A DNA stretch of 46,887 nt, from positions 1 to 46,887 of the forward strand of contig JARRJY010000011.1 of the NCBI GenBank assembly GCA_037388705.1. The letters are read 5' to 3'. The translations under genes were made by a program, and so were the position numbers. This stretch comes from JARRJY01 sp037388705. GTDB taxonomy: Bacteria > Pseudomonadota > Gammaproteobacteria > UBA6429 > Thiohalophilaceae. Below are positions 1 to 8,589 of the stretch, piece by piece (the stretch's first letter is position 1; each line of letters begins with the position of its first letter). The notes under the pieces are model-generated. The model ran no database searches and had not been told where the DNA came from. It was given only the letters and a program-made list of their open reading frames with translations.

Positions 1-95
1 GTTTTAATTTCTCTTCATATATTGATGAAAAAACAGGCGATCTGATCATGGGAGATGACCTTGATATGTATGCGAATTGCGCATATAAAAACTAG
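1..95 (+). CDS. C-terminal end of an unidentified gene (cut by window edge)
   Basis: The first bases read as an open frame with codons starting at base 3, giving about 30 residues (beginning FNFSSYIDEKTGDLIMGDD and ending CAYKN) before a TAG at 93-95. The composition (YIDEKTGDL, acidic, few rare residues) looks like real protein rather than noise, perhaps the end of an exported or surface protein, but I recognise no family. A palindromic repeat begins five bases after the stop. The evidence is only an open frame at the window edge, so the call is tentative. Confidence 0.4.
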   Translation, partial: FNFSSYIDEKTGDLIMGDDLDMYANCAYKN

Positions 96-99
96 AATC

Positions 100-133
100 T
101 GAATGACCGCTTTTGGCCGAATGCAGTCATTCA
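100..133. repeat. Palindromic intergenic repeat, copy 1
   Basis: An 11-base arm TGAATGACCGC (100-110) is followed by a 12-base spacer containing TTTTGGCC and an opposing arm GCAGTCATTCA (123-133), with one mismatch in the stem. The same left arm and TGGCC-like core recur at 6179 and 8247. It lies directly after the stop of the upstream gene, where it could act as an mRNA 3' hairpin. Confidence 0.6.
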
Positions 134-322
134 ATATCCTCAACAGTATATCTTTCCACCTTGATCGTGTCTGACCAGTAACCGGGGGACAAACTCGCTT
201 TTAATTTTAAGTGCTCAAGGATGGATAAGTTATCCGCAGGCATTGGTTAAGACTCCTCAAACGTGATTTGCCTGCGGCCTGTTCCCCGTCTGCCTTCCTG
301 ACGGGTAGCCAATCCCCCGGGT

Positions 323-336
323 TTGATCCGGATCAA
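323..336 (+). promoter_or_regulatory. FNR/ANR-type site upstream of nifJ
   Basis: TTGATCCGGATCAA is a perfect match to the FNR/ANR consensus TTGAT-N4-ATCAA. Its centre (329.5) lies 41.5 bases before position 371, close to the start point predicted from the TATAAT at 363-368. That is class II activator geometry, and there is no good -35 box. The inference is oxygen-sensitive activation of nifJ and the gene after it. Confidence 0.8.
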
Positions 337-362
337 GTCATCATTACGTCATTTCGTGCTTA

Positions 363-368
363 TATAAT
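363..368 (+). promoter_or_regulatory. -10 element of the nifJ promoter
   Basis: A consensus TATAAT lies about 40 bases before the nifJ start codon. Where a -35 box would be expected (about 340-345) there is only ATCATT, as is usual when FNR bound near -41.5 replaces it. The rest of the 96-407 gap holds the repeat at 100-133 and nothing else I can name. Confidence 0.6.
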
Positions 369-407
369 CAGGACCAGGCTCTGGCAGGTAAGCAACAGGA
401 GGACACT

Positions 408-3400
408 GTGTCTAACATGGTCACCATTGATGGCAACCAGGCGGCGGCTACGATTGCGCACATGACCAACGAAGTGATTGCCATCTACCCGATTACACCC
501 GCTTCACCGATGGGGGAGTGGGCTGATGAATGGTCGTCGCGAGGGCAGAAAAACCTCTGGGGAACAGTGCCGGAAGTGATCGAAATGCAGAGCGAGGGCG
601 GTGCGGCCGGTGCCATTCACGGTGCCCTGCAAAGTGGCGCGCTGACCACGACGTTTACGGCCTCGCAGGGATTGTTGTTGATGATCCCCAACATGTACAA
701 GATTGCTGGTGAACTGACGCCCACGGTTTTTCATATTGCGTCCCGCTCAATCGCCTGTCAGGCGCTGTCTATTTTTGGTGATCACAGTGACGTGATGGCC
801 ACCCGCACGACCGGTTTTGCCATGCTTGCCTCGAACTGTCCCCAGGAAGTCCACGATATGGCCCTGATTGCCCAGGTGGCCAGCTTGCAATCGCGTGTAC
901 CGATATTGCATTTTTTCGATGGTTTTCGTACCTCGCACGAGGTGAGCAAAATCGAACACATCGATGAAAAAACGGTAGCGGCGATGTTGAATGACGAGAT
1001 GATCCATGCGCATCGCCAACGTGGTTTATCCCCAACGCACCCGGTGTTACGCGGCAGCTCGCAAAACCCCGATGTTTTTTTCCAGGCACGTGAAACCGTG
1101 AATCCTTATTACCGGGCCATGCCGGCGCTGGTGCAGCAGAGCATGGATCAGTTTGCCGCGTTAACCGGTCGCCAGTACACATTGTTTGATTACGTGGGCG
1201 ATCCGCAGGCCGAGCGTATCATCATGCTGATGGGCTCCGGGGCCGAGGCCGCCCATGAAACGGTGGATTACCTGCAACGCCAGGGTGAAAAGGTCGGGCT
1301 GATCAAGGTGCGTTTGTTCAGGCCGTTTGCGAGCGAGGCGCTGTTAGCGGCGTTGCCAGAAACCGTAACGAAAATTGCCGTGCTGGATCGCACCAAGGAG
1401 CCCGGTGCTGATGGTGAACCTCTCTATAAAGACGTAGTGACGGCCATTGCCCAGCAAGTTGGCCAGGAGGAAAGCCCGTTTGCCCGTATGCCGGTGATCA
1501 TTGGCGGGCGTTATGGTTTGTCATCCAAGGAATTTACCCCGGGGATGATCAAAAGTATTTTTGATGAACTGCAAAAAGATAAACCGAAAAATCATTTCAC
1601 CATTGGTATTCATGATGATGTGACGCATACCAGTTTGGACTGGGACAAGGCGTTTCGTACCGATGCCAACGCGGATAATTTCCAGGCGGTGTTTTATGGC
1701 CTGGGGAGTGATGGCACAGTCAGTGCCAACAAGAACAGTATCAAGATCATCGGTGAGTGCACGGATTTACACGCACAGGGTTATTTTGTGTATGACTCGA
1801 AAAAATCAGGTGCCGTTACTGTTTCGCATTTACGCTTTGGTCCTCATGCTATTCGGTCCAGTTATCTCATCGCCGATAACGATGCGCAGTTTGTGGCCTG
1901 CCATCAACCGGTGTTTCTTGAACGTTACCCGATGCTGGACAAAGCCAGTGATGGCGCCGTGTTCCTGTTGAATTCGTCGGCGGCGCCCGACGCGGTGTGG
2001 GACACCCTGACCACGGACATGCAACAGCAGATCATTGATAAACACATCAAGCTGTACACCATTGATGCTTACGCGGTTGCCAGCAACAACGGCATGGGCA
2101 AACGTATTAACACGGTGATGCAAACCTGTTTCTTCGCGATTTCCGGGATATTGCCACGCGATGAGGCTATCGCGGCGATCAAGGATGCGGTGGAGAAAAC
2201 CTATGGTAAAAAAGGCAAACGTATTGTTGAGCTCAATTTCAAAGCGATTGATGATACGTTGGCCTGTTTGCATGAAGTGGCTGTTCCTGGCCAGGTAAGT
2301 AGCGAGAAACGTTTGCACCCGGTGGCCACAAATCATGCCCCCGAGTTTGTACGCAAGGTTACCGCGGAGATCATTGCCGGTCGTGGTGATGATGTTCCGG
2401 TAAGCTTGTTGCCGGCCGATGGCACGTTCCCGCTGGGTACGGCCGCCTATGAAAAACGTAACCTGGCACTGGAGATCCCGGTATGGGATGCCGAACTGTG
2501 TACCCAGTGTGGCAAGTGTCCACTGGTTTGTCCGCATGCGGCGATCCGCAGCAAGATTGTGCATGAATCAACATTACAAAATGCCCCGGCCAGTTTTAAA
2601 CACCGCGCCATGCTCGGGAAAGGTTTTCCCAAGGGTATGCATATCAGTTACCAGGTTGCCCCGGAAGATTGTACCGGCTGTGGATTATGTGTCGACATTT
2701 GCCCGATCCGCGATAAGAGTAATGTTAGTCACAAGGCATTGAACATGACTGCACAGCCACCGTTGCTGGAAGAGGAAAAAGAAAACTGGGATTACTTTGT
2801 GCAGCTGCCGGAATATGATCGCACGGCACTCAAGAGCACTACGATTAAAGGGGCCATGGTGTTTGAACCGTTGTTCGAATTTTCCGGTGCCTGTGTAGGC
2901 TGTGGTGAAACCCCTTACATACGACTGGCCACCCAGTTGTTTGGCGATCGCATGCTGGTGGCTAATGCAACCGGTTGTTCTTCTATTTACGGAGGCAACC
3001 TGCCGACCACGCCATGGACAGCCAATAAAGAAGGGCGGGGACCGGCTTGGAATAATTCCCTGTTTGAAGACAACGCCGAGTTTGGCCTGGGGATGCGTGT
3101 CGCGGTTGATAAACATCGTGAACAGGCGCGTGAATTACTGTTGGGTCTTAAACCGCAACTCGATGCCGGCTTGGAGACCAGCCTGGTTGATGAAATCCTG
3201 GGCGCGGATGAATCCAGCGAGGCCGGTATCTTTGAACAACGCCAGCGTATTGAACATTTGCAACGGCAACTGGCTAAACTGGATACACCACAAGCCACGT
3301 TACTGAATGAACTGGCCGATAACCTGGCACGTAAAAGTGTCTGGATTATCGGGGGTGATGGTTGGGCTTATGATATTGGTTACGGGGGGCTGGACCATGT

Positions 3401-4055
3401 GCTGGCATCGGGACGCGATGTCAATATTTTAGTACTGGATACGGAAGTCTATTCCAATACCGGCGGGCAGACCTCAAAGGCCACACCACTGGGTGCGGTG
3501 GCCAAGTTTTCTTCTGGCGGTAAACCGACCGAGAAAAAAGACCTTGGCATGCTGGCGATGGATTATGGCAACGTGTACGTGGCAAATGTGGCTTACGGGG
3601 CAAAAGATGTGCAAACGTTACGCGCTTTTCTTGAAGCCGAAGCTCACCCGGGTCCGTCGATCATCATTGCCTATTCACCCTGTATTGCTCATGGTGTGGA
3701 TCTCTCTAACAATCATCGCCAGCAGGAACTGGCTGTAAAAAGTGGGCACTGGCCACTGTTCCGTTTTGATCCTGGTCGTATTGAAAAAGGAGAAAACCCT
3801 TTGCACCTGGATTCAGCAGAACCCAGTATTCCGTATCGCGACTATATCCAGACGGAAACCCGTTTTAACATGCTATGGCATACTCATCCCGATGATGCCG
3901 AGCGTTTTCTTAAGCAGGCACAAAAAAATGTTCATCATCGCTATCATTACTATCAACAACTTGCCAGCCTGGACTGGAGCGATAACATGAGTGTTGCGGC
4001 GAGCAGGACTAAACTGGCATCAATCAATAAAGAACAAGCAAAGACGGAGCGCTAA
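408..4055 (+). CDS. nifJ: Pyruvate:ferredoxin (flavodoxin) oxidoreductase
   Basis: This single-chain 1215-residue enzyme oxidises pyruvate and CoA to acetyl-CoA and CO2 and passes the electrons to ferredoxin or flavodoxin. The N-terminus carries the PFOR substrate/TPP region (ITPASPMGE). Two 4Fe-4S motifs follow, CTQCGKCPLVCP from C698 and CTGCGLCVDICP from C755, then the third-cluster region CVGCGE near C829. The C-terminal TPP-binding domain has GDGWAYDIGYGG near 983 and DTEVYSNTGGQTSKATP. I chose the GTG at 408 because AGGAGG sits five bases upstream; the ATG at 417 is too far from it. The gene lies behind an FNR-type site and two bases before a dihydroorotate dehydrogenase-like gene, a pairing seen with nifJ elsewhere. 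Anaerobic or microaerobic expression is inferred. Confidence 0.96.
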   Translation: MSNMVTIDGNQAAATIAHMTNEVIAIYPITPASPMGEWADEWSSRGQKNLWGTVPEVIEMQSEGGAAGAIHGALQSGALTTTFTASQGLLLMIPNMYKIAGELTPTVFHIASRSIACQALSIFGDHSDVMATRTTGFAMLASNCPQEVHDMALIAQVASLQSRVPILHFFDGFRTSHEVSKIEHIDEKTVAAMLNDEMIHAHRQRGLSPTHPVLRGSSQNPDVFFQARETVNPYYRAMPALVQQSMDQFAALTGRQYTLFDYVGDPQAERIIMLMGSGAEAAHETVDYLQRQGEKVGLIKVRLFRPFASEALLAALPETVTKIAVLDRTKEPGADGEPLYKDVVTAIAQQVGQEESPFARMPVIIGGRYGLSSKEFTPGMIKSIFDELQKDKPKNHFTIGIHDDVTHTSLDWDKAFRTDANADNFQAVFYGLGSDGTVSANKNSIKIIGECTDLHAQGYFVYDSKKSGAVTVSHLRFGPHAIRSSYLIADNDAQFVACHQPVFLERYPMLDKASDGAVFLLNSSAAPDAVWDTLTTDMQQQIIDKHIKLYTIDAYAVASNNGMGKRINTVMQTCFFAISGILPRDEAIAAIKDAVEKTYGKKGKRIVELNFKAIDDTLACLHEVAVPGQVSSEKRLHPVATNHAPEFVRKVTAEIIAGRGDDVPVSLLPADGTFPLGTAAYEKRNLALEIPVWDAELCTQCGKCPLVCPHAAIRSKIVHESTLQNAPASFKHRAMLGKGFPKGMHISYQVAPEDCTGCGLCVDICPIRDKSNVSHKALNMTAQPPLLEEEKENWDYFVQLPEYDRTALKSTTIKGAMVFEPLFEFSGACVGCGETPYIRLATQLFGDRMLVANATGCSSIYGGNLPTTPWTANKEGRGPAWNNSLFEDNAEFGLGMRVAVDKHREQARELLLGLKPQLDAGLETSLVDEILGADESSEAGIFEQRQRIEHLQRQLAKLDTPQATLLNELADNLARKSVWIIGGDGWAYDIGYGGLDHVLASGRDVNILVLDTEVYSNTGGQTSKATPLGAVAKFSSGGKPTEKKDLGMLAMDYGNVYVANVAYGAKDVQTLRAFLEAEAHPGPSIIIAYSPCIAHGVDLSNNHRQQELAVKSGHWPLFRFDPGRIEKGENPLHLDSAEPSIPYRDYIQTETRFNMLWHTHPDDAERFLKQAQKNVHHRYHYYQQLASLDWSDNMSVAASRTKLASINKEQAKTER

Positions 4056-4057
4056 TC

Positions 4058-5071
4058 ATGGTCGACTTAACTACGGAATATCTCGGTCTTAAACTGAAAA
4101 ATCCTATCGTTCCGTCTGCCTCGCCATTGAGCAAAAATATAAGTGACGCAAAAGCCCTGGAAGATGCAGGAGCCAGTGCATTAGTGATGCATTCTCTCTT
4201 TGAAGAAAAGATAACCCATGAGAATGAACACCTGGAGCGTTTCTTTTACCAGCAATCGATTGGCCACGGGGAAGCGGAAAGTTTTCACCCGGTACCGGGG
4301 GAGTTTACCAGTTACCAGGATGAATACCTGGAACACTTACATAAACTTAAAACAAACCTGGCGATCCCGGTGATTGCCAGCCTTAATGGCGTTACGCCTG
4401 GTGGCTGGATCGAAAATGGCACGTCCCTGCAGCAAGCGGGTGCCGATGCGCTGGAGTTAAATGTATACATGCTGGCGGTTAATGACGAAGAAGAAAGCCA
4501 GCAGGTTGAAGATCGTTATGTCGAAATACTGCAAGCCTTGCGTGAACATGTCAGCATCCCCATCACCATGAAGCTCTCTTCGCAGTTCAGCGCCCTGGTA
4601 CCCTTTACAAAACGGCTGCAGCAGGCAGGAACAAACGGTATCGCGATTTTCAACCGTTTCTATCAACCCGATATCAATCTTGAAACATTGAATGTTGAAC
4701 CTCGACTGGAACTGTCCACGTCACACGAAGCGTTGTTACGGATCCGCTGGGCCGCAATTTTATCTGATCAACTGGACTGTTCACTGGCCATTACTGGTGG
4801 CATACATAGTTATGAAGATGTATTGAAAGCGTTACTGGCCGGTGCCGACGTGGCACACATGTGTAGCGTGTTACTGAAAAATGGTCCAGCCCATATCACC
4901 ACGACGCTGCAACATTTGCAACACTGGCTGGAAGAAAAGGAATGTTCATCGGTACAACAAATCAAAGGTAGCATCAGTCGACAACATGCCATTGATCCTG
5001 CTGCCTATGAGCGTGCTAATTATATTAGTGTACTGGATAGCTATTCACCGCCCGGGGGTGTGTTGCGCTAG
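4058..5071 (+). CDS. Dihydroorotate dehydrogenase-like FMN protein
   Basis: A 337-residue TIM-barrel flavoprotein of the dihydroorotate dehydrogenase-like group. It opens with LKNPIVPSASPLSKN, has ELNVYML in the middle of the barrel and KLSSQFSALVPFTKRL, and ends in the FMN phosphate-binding stretch AITGGIHSYEDVLKALLAGAD. It starts two bases after the nifJ stop and must share its transcript. Family members next to nifJ are not thought to be the housekeeping pyrD; a redox role linked to PFOR, or dihydropyrimidine-type chemistry, is possible but unproven. The substrate cannot be read from the sequence. Confidence 0.85.
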   Translation: MVDLTTEYLGLKLKNPIVPSASPLSKNISDAKALEDAGASALVMHSLFEEKITHENEHLERFFYQQSIGHGEAESFHPVPGEFTSYQDEYLEHLHKLKTNLAIPVIASLNGVTPGGWIENGTSLQQAGADALELNVYMLAVNDEEESQQVEDRYVEILQALREHVSIPITMKLSSQFSALVPFTKRLQQAGTNGIAIFNRFYQPDINLETLNVEPRLELSTSHEALLRIRWAAILSDQLDCSLAITGGIHSYEDVLKALLAGADVAHMCSVLLKNGPAHITTTLQHLQHWLEEKECSSVQQIKGSISRQHAIDPAAYERANYISVLDSYSPPGGVLR

Positions 5072-5189
5072 CAATGTCTTTAAAATGTATTAATCACCAA
5101 TATCATCATGAAAGGCGGTGCTACAGTGAAGCAGTCAGTAAACAACATCTAAATAGTAACTGTGAGGCCGCCTAGAAGAGAAAAGGCGT

Positions 5190-6092
5190 ATGGCAAAGAA
5201 TAATAGTGGTAACCAGGAAATTCAAGTCGAGCAGCTACGGTATGCCCTTGATAATGTGCCAGCATACGTTTACATGAAAGATGAGGACTCACATTATTTG
5301 TACGCAAATAAACTAACTCTTGAGTTATTTGGTTGTAGTGAAGAAAACCTGGTTGGACGAAGTGATAGCGACTTCTTTCCTGCGGATACAGTTTTACGCC
5401 TAAGAGAAATTGACCAGAAAGTACTACGAGGAGAACATACACAAGAGGAAGTTTTTATAGATAACCCTGACGGTAGCCAAACCATATACTGGGAAGTAAA
5501 AACACCAATTTATCGAGACTCTACCTCCAAAGATATCGTTGGAATACTTGGTATTTCTACAGACATTACTCAGAGAAAACAGTTGGAAGAGCAGTTGTTA
5601 CAGGCGGCAATTACTGATCCTCTTACAGGGTTGCCAAATCGACGTCAGTTTATGGAGCAATTAAATCGTGCTTTGCTAAAGAGTAATCGCCAGAAAACCT
5701 ATGGTGCAGTAATATTTTTAGACCTCGATAGATTTAAACACCTTAATGATAACTACGGACATAGGGTCGGTGATCAGTACCTGGTAGAAGTAGCGAGCCG
5801 TATTAATCATCATGTTCGAGAATACGATACAGTAGCAAGATATGGTGGAGATGAATTTGTCGTATTGCTTGAAGATCTTGGCCCTGAAGAAGATTCGGCA
5901 AGAAAAAATGCCACTATTATTTCTAACAATATTCTAAACTCTTTAAATAGTGAGTACACGTTTTCTGATGTTATCTATCAAGGTTCGACTAGCGCCGGAG
6001 TCTCTTTGTTTTTTGGAACCCAAAGAACTGTAGAGGAAATACTAACAGAGGCAGATAGATATATGTATGAAGCGAAACGGAGAGATAAATAA
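5190..6092 (+). CDS. PAS-domain diguanylate cyclase
   Basis: A 300-residue cytosolic signalling protein with an N-terminal PAS domain (about 12-135; ALDNVPAYVYMKDEDSHYLYANK, and ISTDITQRKQ at its end) and a C-terminal GGDEF domain (DPLTGLPNRR onward). The intact GGDEF signature at 219-223 predicts synthesis of cyclic di-GMP. An RxxD motif at 210-213, five residues before it, matches the inhibitory I-site. There is no transmembrane segment or receiver domain, so the PAS domain is the probable input; its ligand is unknown. A hairpin followed by six T lies about 135 bases downstream, so the gene is probably transcribed alone. Confidence 0.93.
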   Translation: MAKNNSGNQEIQVEQLRYALDNVPAYVYMKDEDSHYLYANKLTLELFGCSEENLVGRSDSDFFPADTVLRLREIDQKVLRGEHTQEEVFIDNPDGSQTIYWEVKTPIYRDSTSKDIVGILGISTDITQRKQLEEQLLQAAITDPLTGLPNRRQFMEQLNRALLKSNRQKTYGAVIFLDLDRFKHLNDNYGHRVGDQYLVEVASRINHHVREYDTVARYGGDEFVVLLEDLGPEEDSARKNATIISNNILNSLNSEYTFSDVIYQGSTSAGVSLFFGTQRTVEEILTEADRYMYEAKRRDK

Positions 6093-6147
6093 TCCTTGTT
6101 ACATTAACATTGTGTTTTTTTATGCGTCCAACAATTGGTTGCACACG

Positions 6148-6162
6148 ACCGGCTAAGCCGGT
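6148..6162. repeat. Short GC-rich hairpin
   Basis: ACCGGC-TAA-GCCGGT forms a six-base-pair stem between the cyclase stop and palindromic repeat copy 2. No T-run follows, so it is not a classical terminator. It may add to 3'-end structure. Confidence 0.4.
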
Positions 6163-6178
6163 GCGTGAACCGGAACGT

Positions 6179-6212
6179 TGAATGACCACTTCTGGCTAAT
6201 AGCGGTCATTTG
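6179..6212. repeat. Palindromic intergenic repeat, copy 2
   Basis: TGAATGACCACTTCTGGC on the left and AGCGGTCATT on the right form a stem with one mismatch (AATGACC pairs with GGTCATT). The left arm and core match the copies at 100 and 8247. It sits between the cyclase stop and its terminator. Confidence 0.6.
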
Positions 6213-6227
6213 GTGCGCTATAAGTAT

Positions 6228-6249
6228 ACCCGGTGTTACCGGGTTTTTT
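6228..6249 (+). terminator. Rho-independent terminator after the diguanylate cyclase
   Basis: ACCCGGT-GTT-ACCGGGT forms a seven-base-pair stem with a three-base loop followed by TTTTTT. It separates the cyclase from the membrane-protein gene downstream. Confidence 0.75.
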
Positions 6250-6286
6250 ATGCTTAAGACTACTGTGTAGTGGAAGTGACATTGGA

Positions 6287-6469
6287 ATGCTGCACGGGTT
6301 TCCTGGATTCAGTGGGAAGGGTTGTTGGAATCGTGGCATTTTTAACCTGGAATATGCAAAATACACATGAGATTATGTTGTTTATATCTTTAAAGAGACC
6401 GATGAAAGGCGTTGCTTAATAGAGTTTATTGAAAAAGAAGGCGATGAAATACTGTTTACAAGCAGGTAA
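6287..6469 (+). pseudogene. Possible small-gene remnant with in-frame TGA
   Basis: From the ATG at 6287 a frame of 61 codons runs to TAA at 6467-6469, broken once by TGA at 6368-6370. The part after the break (DYVVYIFKETDERRCLIEF, continuing with an EKEGDEILF-type stretch) has a distinctly protein-like amphipathic composition, while the part before it is less convincing. It lies in the 430-base gap before the membrane-protein gene. It may be a decayed small protein gene or a chance open stretch; no family is recognised. Confidence 0.25.
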
Positions 6470-6522
6470 GAAGTAACGATGTACCTGGAAATACCTTTAT
6501 TGTTGCACGAAGAAAACTCGAG

Positions 6523-8202
6523 ATGATATCACTCAGAAAAATTAAGATGCCAGATTCAAACGTGAGAAAGGCTATCGCCATAGGTTCGGTTGCTCTTCTT
6601 TTGCTAGTGGAACTTAGCCTGTTCCACGACTTTTTTTACCCGTTTCAGTTTCTGTGGCGTCAAGGCAGAATAATTGAGCTATTCCTGTCATTGCTTTTGT
6701 TATCCTGGAGCCTGTTAGGCGTATTCTTGATATTCTTTAGTGGACGCAGTCTAATACGAAAAATAACATTACCGCTTTTTTTATTCTTCTTTCTTTTTAA
6801 TATTGGCTCCTTCAACATCTCAAACGCACCGATTGATTTTCAACAGTCAGTCCTTATCGTGAGTTACTTTCAATGGTGGTTTGGGGAAGTGGTCGAGAAT
6901 TATGGCCTGGCGGCATTGCCTCTTTTAATAATGCTGATTCCAGTTATTCTTTTCGTCGAGCGGTTGCCAGACCTTTTACAATTCAGTCTCCCCAGAAAGT
7001 ATTATTTCGTTCCAATAAGTGCCTTAGTATTTACAACTATTGGTTTGCAATATAGTCATGGCTTTGTTGATCGATATCCTTCCTTTTTCCGGGTGCCGTC
7101 AATCCTTGTATTTGTCAGTCTGAGTCGCCTTTACGATGGTGAAAGATCGAAGGTGATTTACCCAGGTTCTTTAGAGACACAGGTTGAGAAAATTGTCCTG
7201 GTTGTCGATGAAAGTATCCGTGCCGACATTCTAGGGATCAATGGTTACCCAAAAGACACGACACCCTATCTGCGCTCCCTGGAAACTGGGATCGTGAACT
7301 TTGGTTTAGCCGCTTCATCGTCAAACTGTAGTCATTATTCCAACCTCATTCTCAGGACGGGGCTGAGAAAAGAGGCGATTCCAGACTACAACCAAATGAC
7401 CTTGAAGCAACCTTCGATTTGGCAATTTACCAGGAGGGCAGGGTTTTACAATGTGTACATTGATGCCCAGAGTGCTGAGGAATGGGCGAATTACCAAAAC
7501 TTCATGAATGTACACGAGGCTTCTTTCGTAGACGAAATCATTCGAGTTCGTCAGAAGGCCGCCTATAACAGCGACGGCGTGGCGCGTGAAAAATTAATCG
7601 CACTTCTCAAGCAACCGGGTAAGACTTTTATCATGCTTAATAAGTATGGCATTCATTTTCCTTACTACAGGAGCTATCCCAAGCAGTACGGTTATTTCAG
7701 TCCGGCTCTTGAGCTTGGAGAGCCAATGAATAATCGAGAAAAATCACTTAATTCTTATATGAATGGAATACGCTGGAGTGTTGATGACTGGTTTAAAAGC
7801 TTTTTGTCCGAAAGTGGTGACTTTAAACCTTTCGTCATTATCTACACAGGTGATCATGGACAAAATATCGTTGATGACGGTACCTTGGCCACGCACTGCA
7901 GGCCGAGAGCAAACCGTTTCGAAGGTATAGTGCCTATGGTGGTTTTCTCCAACGATGCTATGATTTTAGAAAGGTTTAAGAAGGTTCAAGTGTCGAACTA
8001 TGACAAGACGGGCCACTTCCAGGTATTTCCGACGCTAATTAGACTGGCTGGCTACAACGACGCGTGGGTCAGAAGCCATTACGGCGCATCCCTGGCTGAA
8101 CGGCCCAGGTCCTTGCCTGAATTTTTTGTGGGAGACGTTCATGGTCGTGGATCAGTCAGGCAATGGGTCTCAATATTTCCCACAGAAATTGAAAGTGACT
8201 AG
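6523..8202 (+). CDS. Membrane sulfatase/phosphoethanolamine transferase-like protein
   Basis: A 559-residue inner-membrane protein. The N-terminal third has about five hydrophobic segments (around 18-35, 50-75, 80-95, 127-147, 160-175); a periplasmic alkaline-phosphatase-fold domain follows. The metal-site stretch VLVVDESIRADILGINGYP (about 225-243) and the later TGDHGQN (about 442-448) match lipid A/LPS phosphoethanolamine transferases. The usual CGT nucleophile motif is replaced by SNCSHYSNLILRTG (about 267-280), so the catalytic residue is uncertain and the donor or acceptor may differ from EptA. A start at the ATG at 6547 is also possible. It stands alone between repeat copies 2 and 3. 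A role in modifying LPS or another envelope glycan is inferred. Confidence 0.75.
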   Translation: MISLRKIKMPDSNVRKAIAIGSVALLLLVELSLFHDFFYPFQFLWRQGRIIELFLSLLLLSWSLLGVFLIFFSGRSLIRKITLPLFLFFFLFNIGSFNISNAPIDFQQSVLIVSYFQWWFGEVVENYGLAALPLLIMLIPVILFVERLPDLLQFSLPRKYYFVPISALVFTTIGLQYSHGFVDRYPSFFRVPSILVFVSLSRLYDGERSKVIYPGSLETQVEKIVLVVDESIRADILGINGYPKDTTPYLRSLETGIVNFGLAASSSNCSHYSNLILRTGLRKEAIPDYNQMTLKQPSIWQFTRRAGFYNVYIDAQSAEEWANYQNFMNVHEASFVDEIIRVRQKAAYNSDGVAREKLIALLKQPGKTFIMLNKYGIHFPYYRSYPKQYGYFSPALELGEPMNNREKSLNSYMNGIRWSVDDWFKSFLSESGDFKPFVIIYTGDHGQNIVDDGTLATHCRPRANRFEGIVPMVVFSNDAMILERFKKVQVSNYDKTGHFQVFPTLIRLAGYNDAWVRSHYGASLAERPRSLPEFFVGDVHGRGSVRQWVSIFPTEIESD

Positions 8203-8246
8203 TGGGTTACGTAAACCGGGTACTGTTATTTAGGTGTTATGTAACC

Positions 8247-8333
8247 TGAATGACCACTTCTGGCCGCACTGTAGAACCTCTTCGAGTGTCATTCAGCATT
8301 TCTTCACTAAAGCCCAGTCAAAGCAGTCATTCG
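8247..8333. repeat. Palindromic intergenic repeat, copy 3 (composite)
   Basis: The left arm TGAATGACCACTTCTGGCC (8247-8265) matches copies 1 and 2. An opposing arm AGTGTCATTCA ends at 8295, giving a stem with a one-base bulge, and a second right-arm copy, AAAGCAGTCATTCG, follows at about 8320-8333. It appears to be an expanded or nested copy and lies just after the stop of the sulfatase-like gene. Confidence 0.55.
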
Positions 8334-8455
8334 GTCTCTTAATTAATATTTATAGCCATCTGTAATGTCAGATATAAGGACTACTTATATTTGCTCGCGT
8401 GTAAGACGTTGTTATGTGACAACATTACAATTACATAACATGCTAATAATTATAA

Positions 8456-8473
8456 ATACAGTGATCACTGTAT
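8456..8473. promoter_or_regulatory. 18-base perfect palindrome, putative operator
   Basis: ATACAGTGATCACTGTAT is a perfect two-fold palindrome about 117 bases upstream of the lipoprotein start. A further GTGATC half-like element follows at 8475-8480. Dyads of this length often bind dimeric repressors, but I cannot assign it to a regulator. The rest of the 8203-8589 gap holds repeat copy 3 and an AT-rich stretch. Confidence 0.4.
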
Positions 8474-8589
8474 GGTGATCGCTCATTCATACCCTATACT
8501 TAAGCTTCAATATCATTTTTTCTCAAAAATCACTCGGCAGGACATTAAGGGTGTACCCCTCAATGGGGTTTATCAATAAGGATATGCTT

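Noticed and set aside
1830..2564. 244-codon minus-strand frame inside nifJ
   Set aside because: It is antisense to a clear PFOR domain, has no family resemblance and no ribosome-binding site, so it is a shadow of the real gene.
4058..5071. Housekeeping pyrD
   Set aside because: The placement two bases after nifJ and the divergent sequence fit the dihydroorotate dehydrogenase-like group better than the pyrimidine enzyme.
8456..8473. LexA (SOS) box
   Set aside because: LexA sites have CTGT...ACAG; this dyad has the half-sites the other way round (ACAG...CTGT).
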